A stretch of DNA of 64,000 bases from Nitrosomonas sp. (GTDB taxonomy: Bacteria; Pseudomonadota; Gammaproteobacteria; Burkholderiales; Nitrosomonadaceae): NCBI GenBank assembly GCA_028577615.1, contig JAJSDU010000004.1, forward strand, positions 54,653 through 118,652, read 5' to 3'. Positions 20,069 to 30,178 of the stretch are shown one piece after another; the first letter of the stretch is position 1; the number at the start of each line of letters is the position of its first letter. Position numbers and translations under genes: made by a program. Below the pieces are notes generated by a model, which worked only from the letters and a program-made list of their open reading frames with translations, made no database searches and had not been told where the DNA came from.

Positions 20069-20070
20069 AA

Positions 20071-21219
20071 TCAGGCGGATTCATCATCCTTGAAGCGCTG
20101 TTGAATTGCCAATATTTTATCCGGATACCTGAGTAATGCATTGACGCAGTCACGATCCAGCTTTGTATTGGACAATTGTTTCAACAGCGCAAAAGCTTTT
20201 TCATTACTCCAGGGTATTTTGTAAGCGCGGCGCGAAGTCAACGCGTCAAATACATCGGCAACCGCACTGATACGGGCCTCGATCGGAATTTCATCGCCTT
20301 TTAATCCTTTTGGATAACCGCTTCCGTCCATTGCTTCATGGTGATACTCGGCGATATTGCGCATGATACTGACATGGCCCAATCCATATAAACTGAAATC
20401 TTCAAGTATGGAATCAATGATTTTGCGTCCTTTTTCCGGATGTGTTTTCATGATGTCAAATTCATCATCATCGAGCTTTCCGGGTTTACGCAGAATACTA
20501 TCCGGGATACCGATTTTGCCGACATCATGCAATGGAGAAAACAGAAAAATATGTTCGATCTGTTCATCGGAGATGCTGTAGTTTTTCGCCAGTTCCCGTG
20601 CAATAAGGCGCGCGTAATGCGCTGTGCGGTCGATATGTTTGCCTGTTTCGATATCGCGGTAATGCGTCATGCTGCGCGTGGCCTGTACTGCCGCGACAAG
20701 CGTTCTGATGGCGGCCAGCTCGTTGATAACCATGAGTGCGATCAAATGACCATAGATATCAATCTGCCGCAGAATCGCGGGTGAAAAAGGATGTTCCTGC
20801 AAAGAATTGAAAAACAAAAAGCCAATGAAAGCACCGCTTTGATACAGCGGCATGGTGTAGCTGGATTTATAGCCTTTTGCCGCAATGCGCCTGGTATGTT
20901 CATGCGTGCCTTGAGCAAAAATATCCAGATCCTGTACCAGCCGCGGGCGCCGGTGGTCGATGATGTCGCGTAATGAGGGTGCCGAACTCAGCGCGGCTTC
21001 ATAAGTAGTAATAGGGTTGTCGGGATCATCGGTGCTATGCGTATAGGTTTTGAGCATATCTGTTTTTTCATCAAACAGCGCGATTGCCAGACGATTGATA
21101 AACGGGAAGTCCTGAAGAATAATCTGATGTATAAAGCTCAGCTTATCGGATAACGGTATATCTTCATGTAATTGCGCAAGTGTATCCTGGTGCGCAAACA
21201 AATCTTCTTTCTGCGACAA
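20071..21219 (-). CDS. GAF - HD-GYP cyclic-di-GMP phosphodiesterase
   Basis: 382-residue signalling protein. Residues about 25-165 look like a GAF sensor domain. The HD-GYP domain follows from about 185, with His195, the HD pair in HDVGKIG (231-237), His260 in THPEKG, HH at 293-294, and GYP in MDGSGYPKG (301-303). All metal and catalytic residues are present, so it should hydrolyse c-di-GMP. It has no membrane segment. Lying next to the flagellar cluster, it may set the motile/sessile balance; that link is inference. Confidence 0.92.
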   Translation of the reverse strand: MSQKEDLFAHQDTLAQLHEDIPLSDKLSFIHQIILQDFPFINRLAIALFDEKTDMLKTYTHSTDDPDNPITTYEAALSSAPSLRDIIDHRRPRLVQDLDIFAQGTHEHTRRIAAKGYKSSYTMPLYQSGAFIGFLFFNSLQEHPFSPAILRQIDIYGHLIALMVINELAAIRTLVAAVQATRSMTHYRDIETGKHIDRTAHYARLIARELAKNYSISDEQIEHIFLFSPLHDVGKIGIPDSILRKPGKLDDDEFDIMKTHPEKGRKIIDSILEDFSLYGLGHVSIMRNIAEYHHEAMDGSGYPKGLKGDEIPIEARISAVADVFDALTSRRAYKIPWSNEKAFALLKQLSNTKLDRDCVNALLRYPDKILAIQQRFKDDESA

Positions 21220-21301
21220 ATGAAATCAACCTTTCTAAAATAACTGGGATAACCACGCCGTTATTATGCTCATGTGCCGGTCAATAACAGCTGCATGAAT
21301 T

Positions 21302-21625
21302 TCAAACCTGCATGTTCATGATTTCCTGATAAGCGGTTACCAATTTGTTACGTACCTGCACCATGCCCTGGAAGGTAATGTTAGCCTTTTGCAGTGAAAT
21401 CATGACATCATGCAGATGCGCATTAGACTCGCCACTGACAAAATCCCGGGTCATTTGTTCAGCAGTTTGCTGAAGGTTGTTCGTCTTGTCCACGGCGGCT
21501 TTCAAGGTTTCACCGAAATCAACCTTGACCGTATCATTTTCTGCTTCCGGGCGTTTTATACCGGATGCATAGGCCGAAGTAGCCCGCAGTTGATCAAGTA
21601 TCGTATTAATTCCAGAATTTTCCAT
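21302..21625 (-). CDS. fliE: Flagellar hook-basal body protein FliE
   Basis: Small (107 residues) rod/MS-ring junction protein. The C-terminal half carries the conserved helix with [25 protein letters not shown] and [17 protein letters not shown]. Length and C-terminus are normal. It is divergent from fliF, with 403 bp between them. Confidence 0.95.
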   Translation of the reverse strand: MENSGINTILDQLRATSAYASGIKRPEAENDTVKVDFGETLKAAVDKTNNLQQTAEQMTRDFVSGESNAHLHDVMISLQKANITFQGMVQVRNKLVTAYQEIMNMQV

Positions 21626-22028
21626 GATACAGCCTTTATGAACAGAAATTGCAGGTAAAAGAGAGATTAATCGGGCAAATCACGCGGACTGTTATCGGTA
21701 AACAATCGAAATTACCGGCTGTCCGGCATTACGGGGGAGTTGTTCACCCGTTGTTATTGTACAGAAAACCATAACTGTAATGGCCGTCAGAATAGCATTG
21801 ATCAAAGGCTTGATCATGGCAGGAATAGGGCGGGCAAATCCGTTTTATTCAAACATTAGAAGTATGAAAAATTATCGATAATGTACCTTTCAATAGTGTA
21901 TTCGTATAGAACAGGTAAGCAGATCGCACGGATTCAAAAGTTGGTTACGGATAATCAGGAGACAACTTGAATCAATAAAGAACTTAACTGAATGGCAAAC
22001 GGAGAAGCACTCAGGCAGGAGAACATTT
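21626..22028. other. Divergent fliE-fliF intergenic region
   Basis: 403 bp without a credible gene; it must hold the promoters for both flagellar transcripts. On the minus strand ACCGATAA (near 21698) resembles a sigma-28 -10 element but has no matching -35. On the plus strand TGGCAGGAATAGGGC (21817-21831) has sigma-54 spacing but a poor -12. Neither is firm. Confidence 0.4.
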
Positions 22029-23756
22029 GTGGCCACAGTACCCGACGAAATCAATACAGCAAACTCAACTAAAATACAGTCAGGCGCGTCATCAAACTCA
22101 GTATTTGGATTAGACAAATTCAACCAGTTATCCCAGCATAAAAAACTGGGTATCATGGTTGTCGCTGCGGCAACGGTTGCATTGCTTGTGGGTGCCTGGT
22201 TATGGAGCCAGTCTCCGGATTATCGGGTGCTGTTTTCCAATATTTCCGATCAGGACGGTGCCGCTATTATCAACGCACTCCAGCAATCGAATGTGCCCTA
22301 TAAGCTTTCCGATGGCGGCGGAGCTGTCCTGGTGCCAAGCAATCAGGTACATGAAATCCGGTTGCGTCTTGCCGGACAAGGGTTGCCGCGCAGCGGTCTG
22401 GCCGGATTTGAGTTGATGGAAAATCAGAAATTCGGAACCAGCCAGTTTCTCGAACAAGTCAATTATCAGCGCGCACTGGAGGGGGAATTGGCGCGTTCGG
22501 TGCAATCACTGGCGGCCGTGCAAAGTGCGCGCGTTCATCTGGCAATTTCCAAGCCATCTGTTTTTGCAAGAGAAAGACAACAACCGACTGTATCTGTACT
22601 GCTGAATCTCTATCCAGGGCGCGCGTTGAGCGAGGAGCAGGTCAGCGCTATTGTTCATCTTGTTTCCAGCAGCATTCCCAATTTACCTACAAAAAATGTG
22701 ACTGTCGTCGACCAGAACGGTAATTTACTCAGTAGGCAGGAACCGAAAAAAGAATCAAAGTTTGACGCGAAGCAACTGGAATATTTACACGAGCTTGAGA
22801 GAAGTTATGTGAACCGCATAGAAAAGATACTGTCGCCTATCACCGGCAGCGCCAATGTGCATGCACAGGTAACAGCCGATCTGGACTTCTCGCGTATTGA
22901 ACGAGCTGAGGAAATGTACCGGCCCAACAATACACCAGACGATCCGGCCTCTATCCGCAGCCAGCAGACGATGGAATCATTGTCAACAGGCAATAAATTC
23001 GACGGCGGGATACCGGGCGCATTGACGAATCGCCCGCCGGAGCCTGCTGTAGCGCCGATAGAAGTGGAGGGAGAGGAAGGCGAGAAGAAACCCGAACCGT
23101 TGCCGACCGATCAGCGTAAAGAATCGACAGTTAACTATGAAGTCGATAAAACGATACAGCATACGCAATTACCCGTTGGCAACATCAGACGCCTGTCGGC
23201 AGCAGTTGTTGTGAATTACCGCCGTGTCACTGACGGAGAAGGCAATATTACCCACGTCCCGCTTTCCGGGGAAGAAATTCAGGAAATCAATAAACTGGTA
23301 AAAGATGCCATAGGCTATAACGAGGAGCGAGGTGATACCTTAACAGTTACAAATAATTTGTTCAGTGACATGGGCGATACTTTGCAGGAGATTCCAGTAT
23401 GGAAAGATCCTGAAATGATGATGGCGGCCATGGAAATTGGTAAGCAGTTAATCATTGCCGCTATTGTTCTGTTTTTCCTGCTCAAGGTTTTGCGTCCATT
23501 CCTGAAATCATTGACGCATGATCCGGAAGAGCAGACAAAAGAAACACCTCAATTGGCTGACAGCACAACCACTCAGGCGTTGGCGCATCCTGTACAGTTT
23601 GCGGCAGACGGCACGCCCTTGCTGCAGCAGGAATCTACTGAAGAAACTATCAGAAAAGAGCAATTTGAAAAGAATCTGCAAAAAATTAAACAAATGGCAA
23701 TTGAAGAACCGGCCATTGTTGCCAACGTAGTGAAGGAATGGGTGAATAATGGATAG
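22029..23756 (+). CDS. fliF: Flagellar MS-ring protein FliF
   Basis: Forms the MS ring in the inner membrane, the base on which the flagellar rod, switch and export gate are built. 575 residues with membrane segments at about 38-58 and 468-488. Between them lie the two ring-building motifs (YRVLFSNISDQDGA, RSGLAGFELM, QYQRALEGELAR-like block). The C-terminal tail that binds FliG is present. It starts with GTG at 22029, eight bases after AGGAG, and overlaps fliG by 8 bp. Confidence 0.96.
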   Translation: MATVPDEINTANSTKIQSGASSNSVFGLDKFNQLSQHKKLGIMVVAAATVALLVGAWLWSQSPDYRVLFSNISDQDGAAIINALQQSNVPYKLSDGGGAVLVPSNQVHEIRLRLAGQGLPRSGLAGFELMENQKFGTSQFLEQVNYQRALEGELARSVQSLAAVQSARVHLAISKPSVFARERQQPTVSVLLNLYPGRALSEEQVSAIVHLVSSSIPNLPTKNVTVVDQNGNLLSRQEPKKESKFDAKQLEYLHELERSYVNRIEKILSPITGSANVHAQVTADLDFSRIERAEEMYRPNNTPDDPASIRSQQTMESLSTGNKFDGGIPGALTNRPPEPAVAPIEVEGEEGEKKPEPLPTDQRKESTVNYEVDKTIQHTQLPVGNIRRLSAAVVVNYRRVTDGEGNITHVPLSGEEIQEINKLVKDAIGYNEERGDTLTVTNNLFSDMGDTLQEIPVWKDPEMMMAAMEIGKQLIIAAIVLFFLLKVLRPFLKSLTHDPEEQTKETPQLADSTTTQALAHPVQFAADGTPLLQQESTEETIRKEQFEKNLQKIKQMAIEEPAIVANVVKEWVNNG

Positions 23757-24744
23757 TGATGGTTTAAAAAAAAGCGCTATCCTGCTCATGTCGCTGGGAG
23801 AACAGGAAGCCGCATCCGTGTTGAAATTCCTGTCGCCCAAAGAAGTTCAGAAATTGGGAACGGCCATGTCAACGTTAAGTAATGTGACGCAGCTGGAAGT
23901 TGAAAATGTCATTGATGAATTCAATGCGCAGGCATCGGGAAGAACCGCACTGGGACAGGATGCCAGTGAATATATCCGCAAAGTATTGACCAATGCCCTG
24001 GGTGATGAAAAGGCTGCAAATCTGATTGATCGAATTTTACATGGCGGGGATACCAGCGGTATTGAGGGTCTGAAATGGATGGACGCACCGTCAATTGTTG
24101 AGTTGATCAGGAATGAACATCCACAGATTATTGCCACTATTCTGGTGCATCTTGAGCGTGATCAGGCCAGTGAAATACTCAGTCTTTTTCCGGAGCGGTT
24201 GCGCAATGACACAATATTACGTATCGCGACACTGGACAGTATTCAACCGGATGCGCTAAGAGAATTGAATGATGTGCTCACCAAACTGTTGTCCGGTAAC
24301 GCGAATATCCGTAAAGCACCCATGGGTGGTGTCCGCGCTGCGGCGGAAATACTCAACTTCGTGACTACCGCTCAGGAAGCCAGTGTGATCGAAAGTATCA
24401 AGCAATATGACGAGGATCTGGCGCAGCAGATTATGGATGAAATGTTTGTGTTTGATAACCTGGCTGATGTTGACGACCAGGGAATTCAATTACTGTTAAG
24501 AGAAGTGCAATCCGAATCCCTGGTGATTGCCTTAAAAGGCGCGCCGGAAGAAGTTCGAGAAAAAATCTTCAGAAACATGTCCAAGCGTGCGGTCGAAGCG
24601 CTGAAGGAAGATCTGGAAGGTAAGGGGCCGGTGCGTGTGTCCGAGGTCGAGGCGGAACAGAAAGAAATGCTCAGAGTGCTGCGCCAGCTGGCTGAAAACG
24701 GACGGATTGCTTTGGGCGGCAAGGGCGACGACAGTTATATTTGA
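23749..24744 (+). CDS. fliG: Flagellar motor switch protein FliG
   Basis: Rotor protein that binds FliF and receives torque from MotA. 331 residues, normal. The N-terminal part shows KKSAILLMSLGEQEAASV; the middle domain has NEHPQIIATILVHL (EHPQ motif); the C-terminal domain has MFVFDNLADVDDQGIQLLLREV with the charged torque helix. It starts within the end of fliF. Confidence 0.97.
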   Translation: MDSDGLKKSAILLMSLGEQEAASVLKFLSPKEVQKLGTAMSTLSNVTQLEVENVIDEFNAQASGRTALGQDASEYIRKVLTNALGDEKAANLIDRILHGGDTSGIEGLKWMDAPSIVELIRNEHPQIIATILVHLERDQASEILSLFPERLRNDTILRIATLDSIQPDALRELNDVLTKLLSGNANIRKAPMGGVRAAAEILNFVTTAQEASVIESIKQYDEDLAQQIMDEMFVFDNLADVDDQGIQLLLREVQSESLVIALKGAPEEVREKIFRNMSKRAVEALKEDLEGKGPVRVSEVEAEQKEMLRVLRQLAENGRIALGGKGDDSYI

Positions 24745-24789
24745 ATATGTTGATTGACCTGGATTAATTCGATTTAAATTAACAGATTA

Positions 24790-25554
24790 ATGCGGATGGA
24801 AACAGCCACTGTCATACCAAAAGATAAACTGAAGTCATGCCAGCTCTGGCAATGGGACACGCTGGATCATTCCAGGGCAGATGACGCTTCAGCGTATCGG
24901 CAGCAGGATACTCCGGCGGAAGAAAATCAGACTGATCGCTCAAGTGAAAGCGATGCTGCGAATAGAGAAAAGCAGCATGGGATGGCCGAAGAAGAAATTG
25001 CCGCTCTTTTTCAGCAAGCCAGAGAAGACGGCCGGAAGCGAGGCCATGATGAGGGCTTAAGCAAGGGGTACCAGGAAGGCTACAGCAATGGTTATCAGGA
25101 GGGCCGCCAGCGCGGCGAATCTGAGATAGAAGAGGAATTGGCGCATATCAGGCGTGTATTTGGAAACCTTGATGACCAGCTGCATGATCTGGATCAGCAG
25201 GTTGCACAAAATCTTTTAGCGCTCGCCATCGATCTGGCTAAGAAAATGACTAAACAGGCAATTGCCATGCGACCTGAATCGGTTCTTCCCGTTGTGCAGG
25301 ATGCGGTACGTCAGCTTCCGGGCATGATGCAACCCCTTCGTCTGGTTTTGCATCCGGACGACGCTGGAGTCGTGCGCCAGCATCTGAGCGAACAGCTTTT
25401 GCAGGACAATTGGGAAATTTTTGAAGATGATCAGATCACTCCAGGCGGCTGCCGCGTTGAAGCTGGCGGCAGTGAAATTGACGCCAGTGTTGAAACGCGC
25501 TGGCAAAGAATTCTGGCGGCTATCGGTCAGAAAGATGATTGGATCGAAAAATAG
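24790..25554 (+). CDS. fliH: Flagellar export regulator FliH
   Basis: Stalk-like regulator of the FliI export ATPase. 254 residues: a variable N-terminus, then a glycine-repeat helix (about residues 75-110) with G-x-x-x-G spacing in KGYQEGYSNGYQEG, which is typical of FliH, and a C-terminal domain with LALDLAKKM-like and GGCRVEAGGSEIDAS. ATG at 24790; fliI follows after 3 bp. Confidence 0.9.
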   Translation: MRMETATVIPKDKLKSCQLWQWDTLDHSRADDASAYRQQDTPAEENQTDRSSESDAANREKQHGMAEEEIAALFQQAREDGRKRGHDEGLSKGYQEGYSNGYQEGRQRGESEIEEELAHIRRVFGNLDDQLHDLDQQVAQNLLALAIDLAKKMTKQAIAMRPESVLPVVQDAVRQLPGMMQPLRLVLHPDDAGVVRQHLSEQLLQDNWEIFEDDQITPGGCRVEAGGSEIDASVETRWQRILAAIGQKDDWIEK

Positions 25555-25557
25555 CGT

Positions 25558-26967
25558 ATGCACAATCATCATCAAGACTGGTGTGATTTTTTAGAGAACT
25601 GCAATCAGCTTATTTCGGTTGTCAATCCGATTTTATCCAGCGGCACTGTAACAAGGGTAGCCGGCCTGGTTATGGAGGCGACGGGTCTTAAACTTGCGGT
25701 CGGCAGCAGTTGTACTGTTTTTTTGTTTAATGGCAGCAGCATATCAGCCGAGGTCGTTGGTTTTTCAGAGGGACGTTTATTTTTGATGCCGACGGGTGAA
25801 GTGTATGGCGTGACGCCGGGTGCGAAGGTCGTACCTGCTGAGGTTGCAACGCAAACGCCCAGAGTGGGAACGATACAGTATCCGAAAAGACGGATGTCGG
25901 ATCAGGCCAAGCACGTCAATGTGGGACACGGGCTGCTGGGGCGCGTATTGAATGGCGCCGGAGAGCCGCTGGATAACCTGGGGTCGGTGAAAACGGAGAA
26001 AAATGTCCCGCTGTACAGCAGACCCTATAATCCGCTCGAACGTACTCCGGTTTCTCAGCCGCTTGATGTCGGCGTGCGGGCAATCAATACACTGTTGACT
26101 GTAGGCCGCGGTCAACGCATGGGGTTATTCGCGGGCAGCGGTGTTGGAAAAAGCGTGCTGATCGGCATGATGGCGCGTTACACCAGCGCCGATGTTATCG
26201 TTGTAGGTTTGATCGGCGAACGCGGGCGCGAAGTTAAAGAGTTCATTGAAAATATACTGGGGCATGAAGGACTCGCGCGTTCAGTAATTGTCGCCGCGCC
26301 CGCGGACACTTCGCCGCTGTTGCGGCTGCAGGGCGCGTCATACGCAACAGCAATTGCAGAATATTTCCGCGATGAAGGAAAGCATGTGCTGCTCATTATG
26401 GATTCGCTGACACGCTATGCAATGGCGCAACGTGAGATCGCATTGGCCATTGGCGAACCGCCCGCGACAAAGGGTTATCCGCCATCCGTGTTTGCCAAGC
26501 TGCCGCAACTGGTTGAACGCGCTGGTAATGGCAGTAGTGATAGTGGCTCCATTACTGCATTTTATACCGTACTCACTGAAGGCGACGATCATAATGATCC
26601 GATTGCCGACAGTGCGAGAGCGATACTGGACGGACATATCGTGCTCTCACGCCGATTGGCTGAAGCCGGACATTATCCGGCGATTGATATCGAGGCCTCG
26701 ATCAGTCGTGTCATGTCGAGTGTAGTGTCTCCGGGGCAAATAGAAGCGGCACGAAAATTCAAAAGCACTTTTTCACGTTATCAACGCAGCTATGACTTAA
26801 TCAGTGTAGGGGCGTATATGCCGGGTTCAGATCCGGCATTGGATCTGGCCATTCAACTCTATCCCAGGCTGGAGAATTTTCTGCAACAGGGAATGACGCA
26901 GTACGAAAGTTATGATGACAGTATTAAAAAAATATTGGCGCTATTTGATGCATCTAAAACCGAATAA
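25558..26967 (+). CDS. fliI: Flagellum-specific ATP synthase FliI
   Basis: ATPase of the flagellar type III export apparatus, a homologue of the F1 beta subunit. 469 residues with Walker [12 protein letters not shown], the catalytic glutamate in [10 protein letters not shown], Walker [18 protein letters not shown], and the C-terminal LPQLVERAG and [10 protein letters not shown] blocks. Length and motifs are normal. Confidence 0.97.
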   Translation: MHNHHQDWCDFLENCNQLISVVNPILSSGTVTRVAGLVMEATGLKLAVGSSCTVFLFNGSSISAEVVGFSEGRLFLMPTGEVYGVTPGAKVVPAEVATQTPRVGTIQYPKRRMSDQAKHVNVGHGLLGRVLNGAGEPLDNLGSVKTEKNVPLYSRPYNPLERTPVSQPLDVGVRAINTLLTVGRGQRMGLFAGSGVGKSVLIGMMARYTSADVIVVGLIGERGREVKEFIENILGHEGLARSVIVAAPADTSPLLRLQGASYATAIAEYFRDEGKHVLLIMDSLTRYAMAQREIALAIGEPPATKGYPPSVFAKLPQLVERAGNGSSDSGSITAFYTVLTEGDDHNDPIADSARAILDGHIVLSRRLAEAGHYPAIDIEASISRVMSSVVSPGQIEAARKFKSTFSRYQRSYDLISVGAYMPGSDPALDLAIQLYPRLENFLQQGMTQYESYDDSIKKILALFDASKTE

Positions 26968-26984
26968 TTTCACTGGATTTAAAA

Positions 26985-27440
26985 ATGCCTGAAAGCAAGT
27001 CTTTACAGAAACTGCTCGAATTATCCCGGGAGCAGAGTAATGAATCCGCAAAGAAGCTGGGGAAGTTGAATGCGCAGTACCGGGAAGCCGAGCAGAAACT
27101 CAACTTACTGCTGAATTACCGGCAAAGTTATCAATTACAGTTACAGAATGCTTCACGGGATGGAATGGGTCATGCGGAGTGGCGCAATTTTATGACTTTT
27201 ATCAATAAACTGGATGCTGCGATTACCGAGCAAAGACGTGCAGTCCGGTATGCGGAAAGTCATCGCATGACAGGTTGCGATGAGTATCAAGCCTGTCAGC
27301 GTAAATTAAACGCCTACGATACGGTGTCGCAACGCTATCAGAAAAGTGGGATGCTCAGGCAAAAAAAAATCGAACAAAATGAAATAGATGAATTTTCATC
27401 CAATCGTTTTGCCCGGCAAGATTCTGATCTGGTGAAATAA
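26985..27440 (+). CDS. fliJ: Flagellar export protein FliJ
   Basis: Coiled-coil chaperone-like protein of the flagellar export ATPase complex. 151 residues, almost entirely helical and highly charged, with LQKLLELSREQSNESAKKLG at the start. Sequence conservation in this family is low; size, helix content and position between fliI and fliK support the call. Confidence 0.88.
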   Translation: MPESKSLQKLLELSREQSNESAKKLGKLNAQYREAEQKLNLLLNYRQSYQLQLQNASRDGMGHAEWRNFMTFINKLDAAITEQRRAVRYAESHRMTGCDEYQACQRKLNAYDTVSQRYQKSGMLRQKKIEQNEIDEFSSNRFARQDSDLVK

Positions 27441-27499
27441 ACAAAGATTAGTTATTTGATTGTACATGTAAAAGACAATTATTTTATAGGATATCAGCC

Positions 27500-28843
27500 A
27501 TGTTAAATCCAGTTGCTCCCGCGCAAATACAAACACAAGCGCCTCACCCTGTAAAAGGTAATGAGGGATCAAGCCATGCAAACAAGGCTGACTCAGGAAG
27601 ATTTGATAATATTCTGGCGCGTGAAGTTGCTGAAAAGGAACCTGCCTTGGCCGAGGATCGTGCAAAAAAGACAGCCCCGGATACGAACAGCAAGCGCGCA
27701 GAACCGGTATCTGCCGCATCTGTCGAACAGCCGGATGATGCCGGTAAAGCCCGCGTGACACAAACCAGCGACGAGACAAGCGCCACAGACACTGCAATAA
27801 GTACGGACAGCACGAGCCATGCAACATCCGAATCAACAGCAAATCAGATTCAGGTTTCTCAGGCGCTATTGCTGGAAAATAGTGTCAATACGGAAGTGAT
27901 ACCGCCTGTTGTATCCATAGGAAATTTCACACCGGATAATAAAATACAATCCGGTCTGATCGATAAAGTCGCAGGTGCGATGCCGGATGCTGATTCGGCT
28001 ATCGCAATCGTCATGCAATCGATACAGCCCGGTGTACAGAAAGATTTTGTACAGAATCCCGTAAGTGGCGGCGATAATGATTTGTGGCAAGCATTGCGAG
28101 CTGTAAACTTTGCCGATGATACAGCATTGCCGGTGCTATCTTCGGGATTCCAGAAGCATTTATTCACACGAACAGGAGAAATGAGTCTGTCGCTGCAAGC
28201 CGGTGCTGATATGCTGCAGTCGCATAATCTTTCGGGTTTGAGCGACGTAAGCCAAACAGGGGAAGCAAACTTTTTGTTGCAGACCGGTGTTGACATGTCA
28301 CAACCGCACAGTCAATCCGGTCCTGGCAGTCTGGTGCAAGCAACATCAGCTACTGTGCTGCAAACAGCCGCAACAGCTGCACCGCAGCATGTCAATCTGG
28401 ACATGCAAATGGATCAGCCCAGGTGGAGCAATGAATTTGCACAGAAAATCGTCTGGCTTGCGCATCAGCAGCATCAGGTTGCCGAACTGCGCCTGAATCC
28501 CGCGCATCTTGGTCCCGTTGAAATCATGCTAAGTCTTTCAGGAGACAATGGTACCCAGGCTTCGGCGCAATTCGTGTCACCTCATCTGGCTGTGCGCGAG
28601 GCCATAGAAGCGGCGTTGCCTCGATTACGTGAAATGATGGCGGAAAGTGGTATTCAGCTGGGTGATGTCATGGTAGGCGCTGAATCATTTCAACGCCAGG
28701 AGCAGGGCGAGCGGCAGAGCCATCAGCACGCGAAAAATGCACATGGCGTGAATGGTTTTAATGTACAGGATGAATTAAATCCGGGACTGGAGAAGCAGCT
28801 GACACTGAACAGGCATAACGGTATTGTCAATACTTTTGCTTGA
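27500..28843 (+). CDS. fliK: Flagellar hook-length control protein FliK
   Basis: Secreted ruler that sets hook length and switches export specificity. 447 residues: a long low-complexity N-terminal part rich in Ala, Ser, Thr and Gln (poorly conserved), and a C-terminal domain at about 300-400 with VAELRLNPAHLGPVEIMLSL and LREMMAESGIQLGDVMV, the conserved switch domain. Last gene of the fliFGHIJK run; convergent with a histidine kinase gene. Confidence 0.93.
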   Translation: MLNPVAPAQIQTQAPHPVKGNEGSSHANKADSGRFDNILAREVAEKEPALAEDRAKKTAPDTNSKRAEPVSAASVEQPDDAGKARVTQTSDETSATDTAISTDSTSHATSESTANQIQVSQALLLENSVNTEVIPPVVSIGNFTPDNKIQSGLIDKVAGAMPDADSAIAIVMQSIQPGVQKDFVQNPVSGGDNDLWQALRAVNFADDTALPVLSSGFQKHLFTRTGEMSLSLQAGADMLQSHNLSGLSDVSQTGEANFLLQTGVDMSQPHSQSGPGSLVQATSATVLQTAATAAPQHVNLDMQMDQPRWSNEFAQKIVWLAHQQHQVAELRLNPAHLGPVEIMLSLSGDNGTQASAQFVSPHLAVREAIEAALPRLREMMAESGIQLGDVMVGAESFQRQEQGERQSHQHAKNAHGVNGFNVQDELNPGLEKQLTLNRHNGIVNTFA

Positions 28844-28876
28844 AACAGCACGGCGGATGGCGGCTTGGAGATAACT

Positions 28877-30178
28877 TCAGATTCTTTCCGGATGCCGTTG
28901 CGATGAGAATGTAATGCGAAAAGTAGTACCCCGTCCGACCTGACTTTCTACGTTGATTTGCCAGCCGTAATGGTTGCAGATGCGCTTGACAATCGGCAGG
29001 CCAATGCCGAGTCCTTCTACGCGCGTGGTGCCGCGAAAGAAGCGTTCAAACAGCAAAGGCAGGAAGGCCGGCTCTATACCCATTCCGGTATCGGTAACGG
29101 ATAGATTGCCGTTGCTGTAATCCACCCGGATCGATCCTTCGTCAGTATATTGAATGGCATTGCGCAGCAGATTGGTCAGTGCGGTATGCAGCGCCTGACG
29201 ATTCAACGGAATAATAATGTCCGGACTGACGTTGACAATGAATTTCAATTTCTTGCGATGAATTTCGGGGTAGAGCGGTTCGGCCGCGTCGTTGACGCAT
29301 TCTGCTATGGCCACGGGTTCCATCACGCCCAGCGCCTGCTCGCGCGCCAGGAACAGCAGCGCTTGCAGCTGTTCACCCATGCGCGTTGTGGCTGACTCTA
29401 TCCGTTTGATGCGCAGGCGTACTTTGTCGGAGAGGCCCGGTTCCGCATCCAGTAATTCGCAGCTGGTCAGAATGGTGGTGATCGGCGTTCTCAGTTCATG
29501 ACTGACATTGGCGGTGAATTCCTGCTCTCTTTGCAGCATCCGGCGTATCCGGTTCTGGTATCCATCCAGCGCTGACGCCAGTTGCGCCACTTCGTCGTCC
29601 ATGTCGGATTTCATCAGCGGTGCGCCCTGTACATCGCCGGGCGCGAGCAGTCTGACTCTTTCGGCAAGATCGGTGACCTGTTTGACAAGCATACCGGCCA
29701 GCATATAACCCACGACAAATGCGATGGCGGTAACAGCAATCCAGGATAACAGAATGAGCGTGCGTAATTCGCTGAGCCGCTGCGTGTGTAAAGTAATGCG
29801 GTAAGCCACAATATATTTGATGTTATCAATGGATTTTACGAGAACATAAATGTTTTCGTAATCATAGTAGATTCTGTGGTAACCGTTATTCAAGCCGCGA
29901 TAGTAAGACGGGATCTGCAACTCATCATCGACATGACGCACGACATAGCTTTTGAGATGCGAACCGATCTGGGAATAAAAATCGGAGTGCTTGCGATAGC
30001 GATGCACAAGATGATCCATTTCGACTTCGATCACCTGCCTGATATGCGCCTCTTCAATATTGTCCGAGGTGAGGTATAAAATGATGCATAGCGCGCCGAC
30101 GATGACAATACAGAAATTCGCCAGCGCGTTGGCTACACGCAGGCGCAGACCGTGTTTAATCCTGATGCGGTTTATCAC
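28877..30178 (-). CDS. Two-component sensor histidine kinase
   Basis: 433-residue membrane kinase. Membrane segments at about 18-37 and 139-164 enclose a periplasmic sensor domain of about 100 residues rich in Tyr and His. A HAMP linker follows, then HisKA with the phosphoacceptor His227 in NVSHELRTPIT, and the ATPase domain with NLLRNAIQYT (N box), DTGMGIEP (G1) and GLGIGLPIV (G2). It overlaps the response regulator gene by 23 bp. The signal is unknown. Confidence 0.92.
   Translation of the reverse strand: MINRIRIKHGLRLRVANALANFCIVIVGALCIILYLTSDNIEEAHIRQVIEVEMDHLVHRYRKHSDFYSQIGSHLKSYVVRHVDDELQIPSYYRGLNNGYHRIYYDYENIYVLVKSIDNIKYIVAYRITLHTQRLSELRTLILLSWIAVTAIAFVVGYMLAGMLVKQVTDLAERVRLLAPGDVQGAPLMKSDMDDEVAQLASALDGYQNRIRRMLQREQEFTANVSHELRTPITTILTSCELLDAEPGLSDKVRLRIKRIESATTRMGEQLQALLFLAREQALGVMEPVAIAECVNDAAEPLYPEIHRKKLKFIVNVSPDIIIPLNRQALHTALTNLLRNAIQYTDEGSIRVDYSNGNLSVTDTGMGIEPAFLPLLFERFFRGTTRVEGLGIGLPIVKRICNHYGWQINVESQVGRGTTFRITFSSQRHPERI

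Noticed and set aside
21690-21705. Sigma-28 promoter for fliE (ACCGATAA on the minus strand)
   Set aside because: The -10 is close to consensus, but no TAAA-type -35 lies at the right distance.
21817-21831. Sigma-54 promoter for fliF (TGGCAGGAATAGGGC)
   Set aside because: The spacing fits, but the -12 box lacks TT and the -24 box is imperfect; not enough to call.
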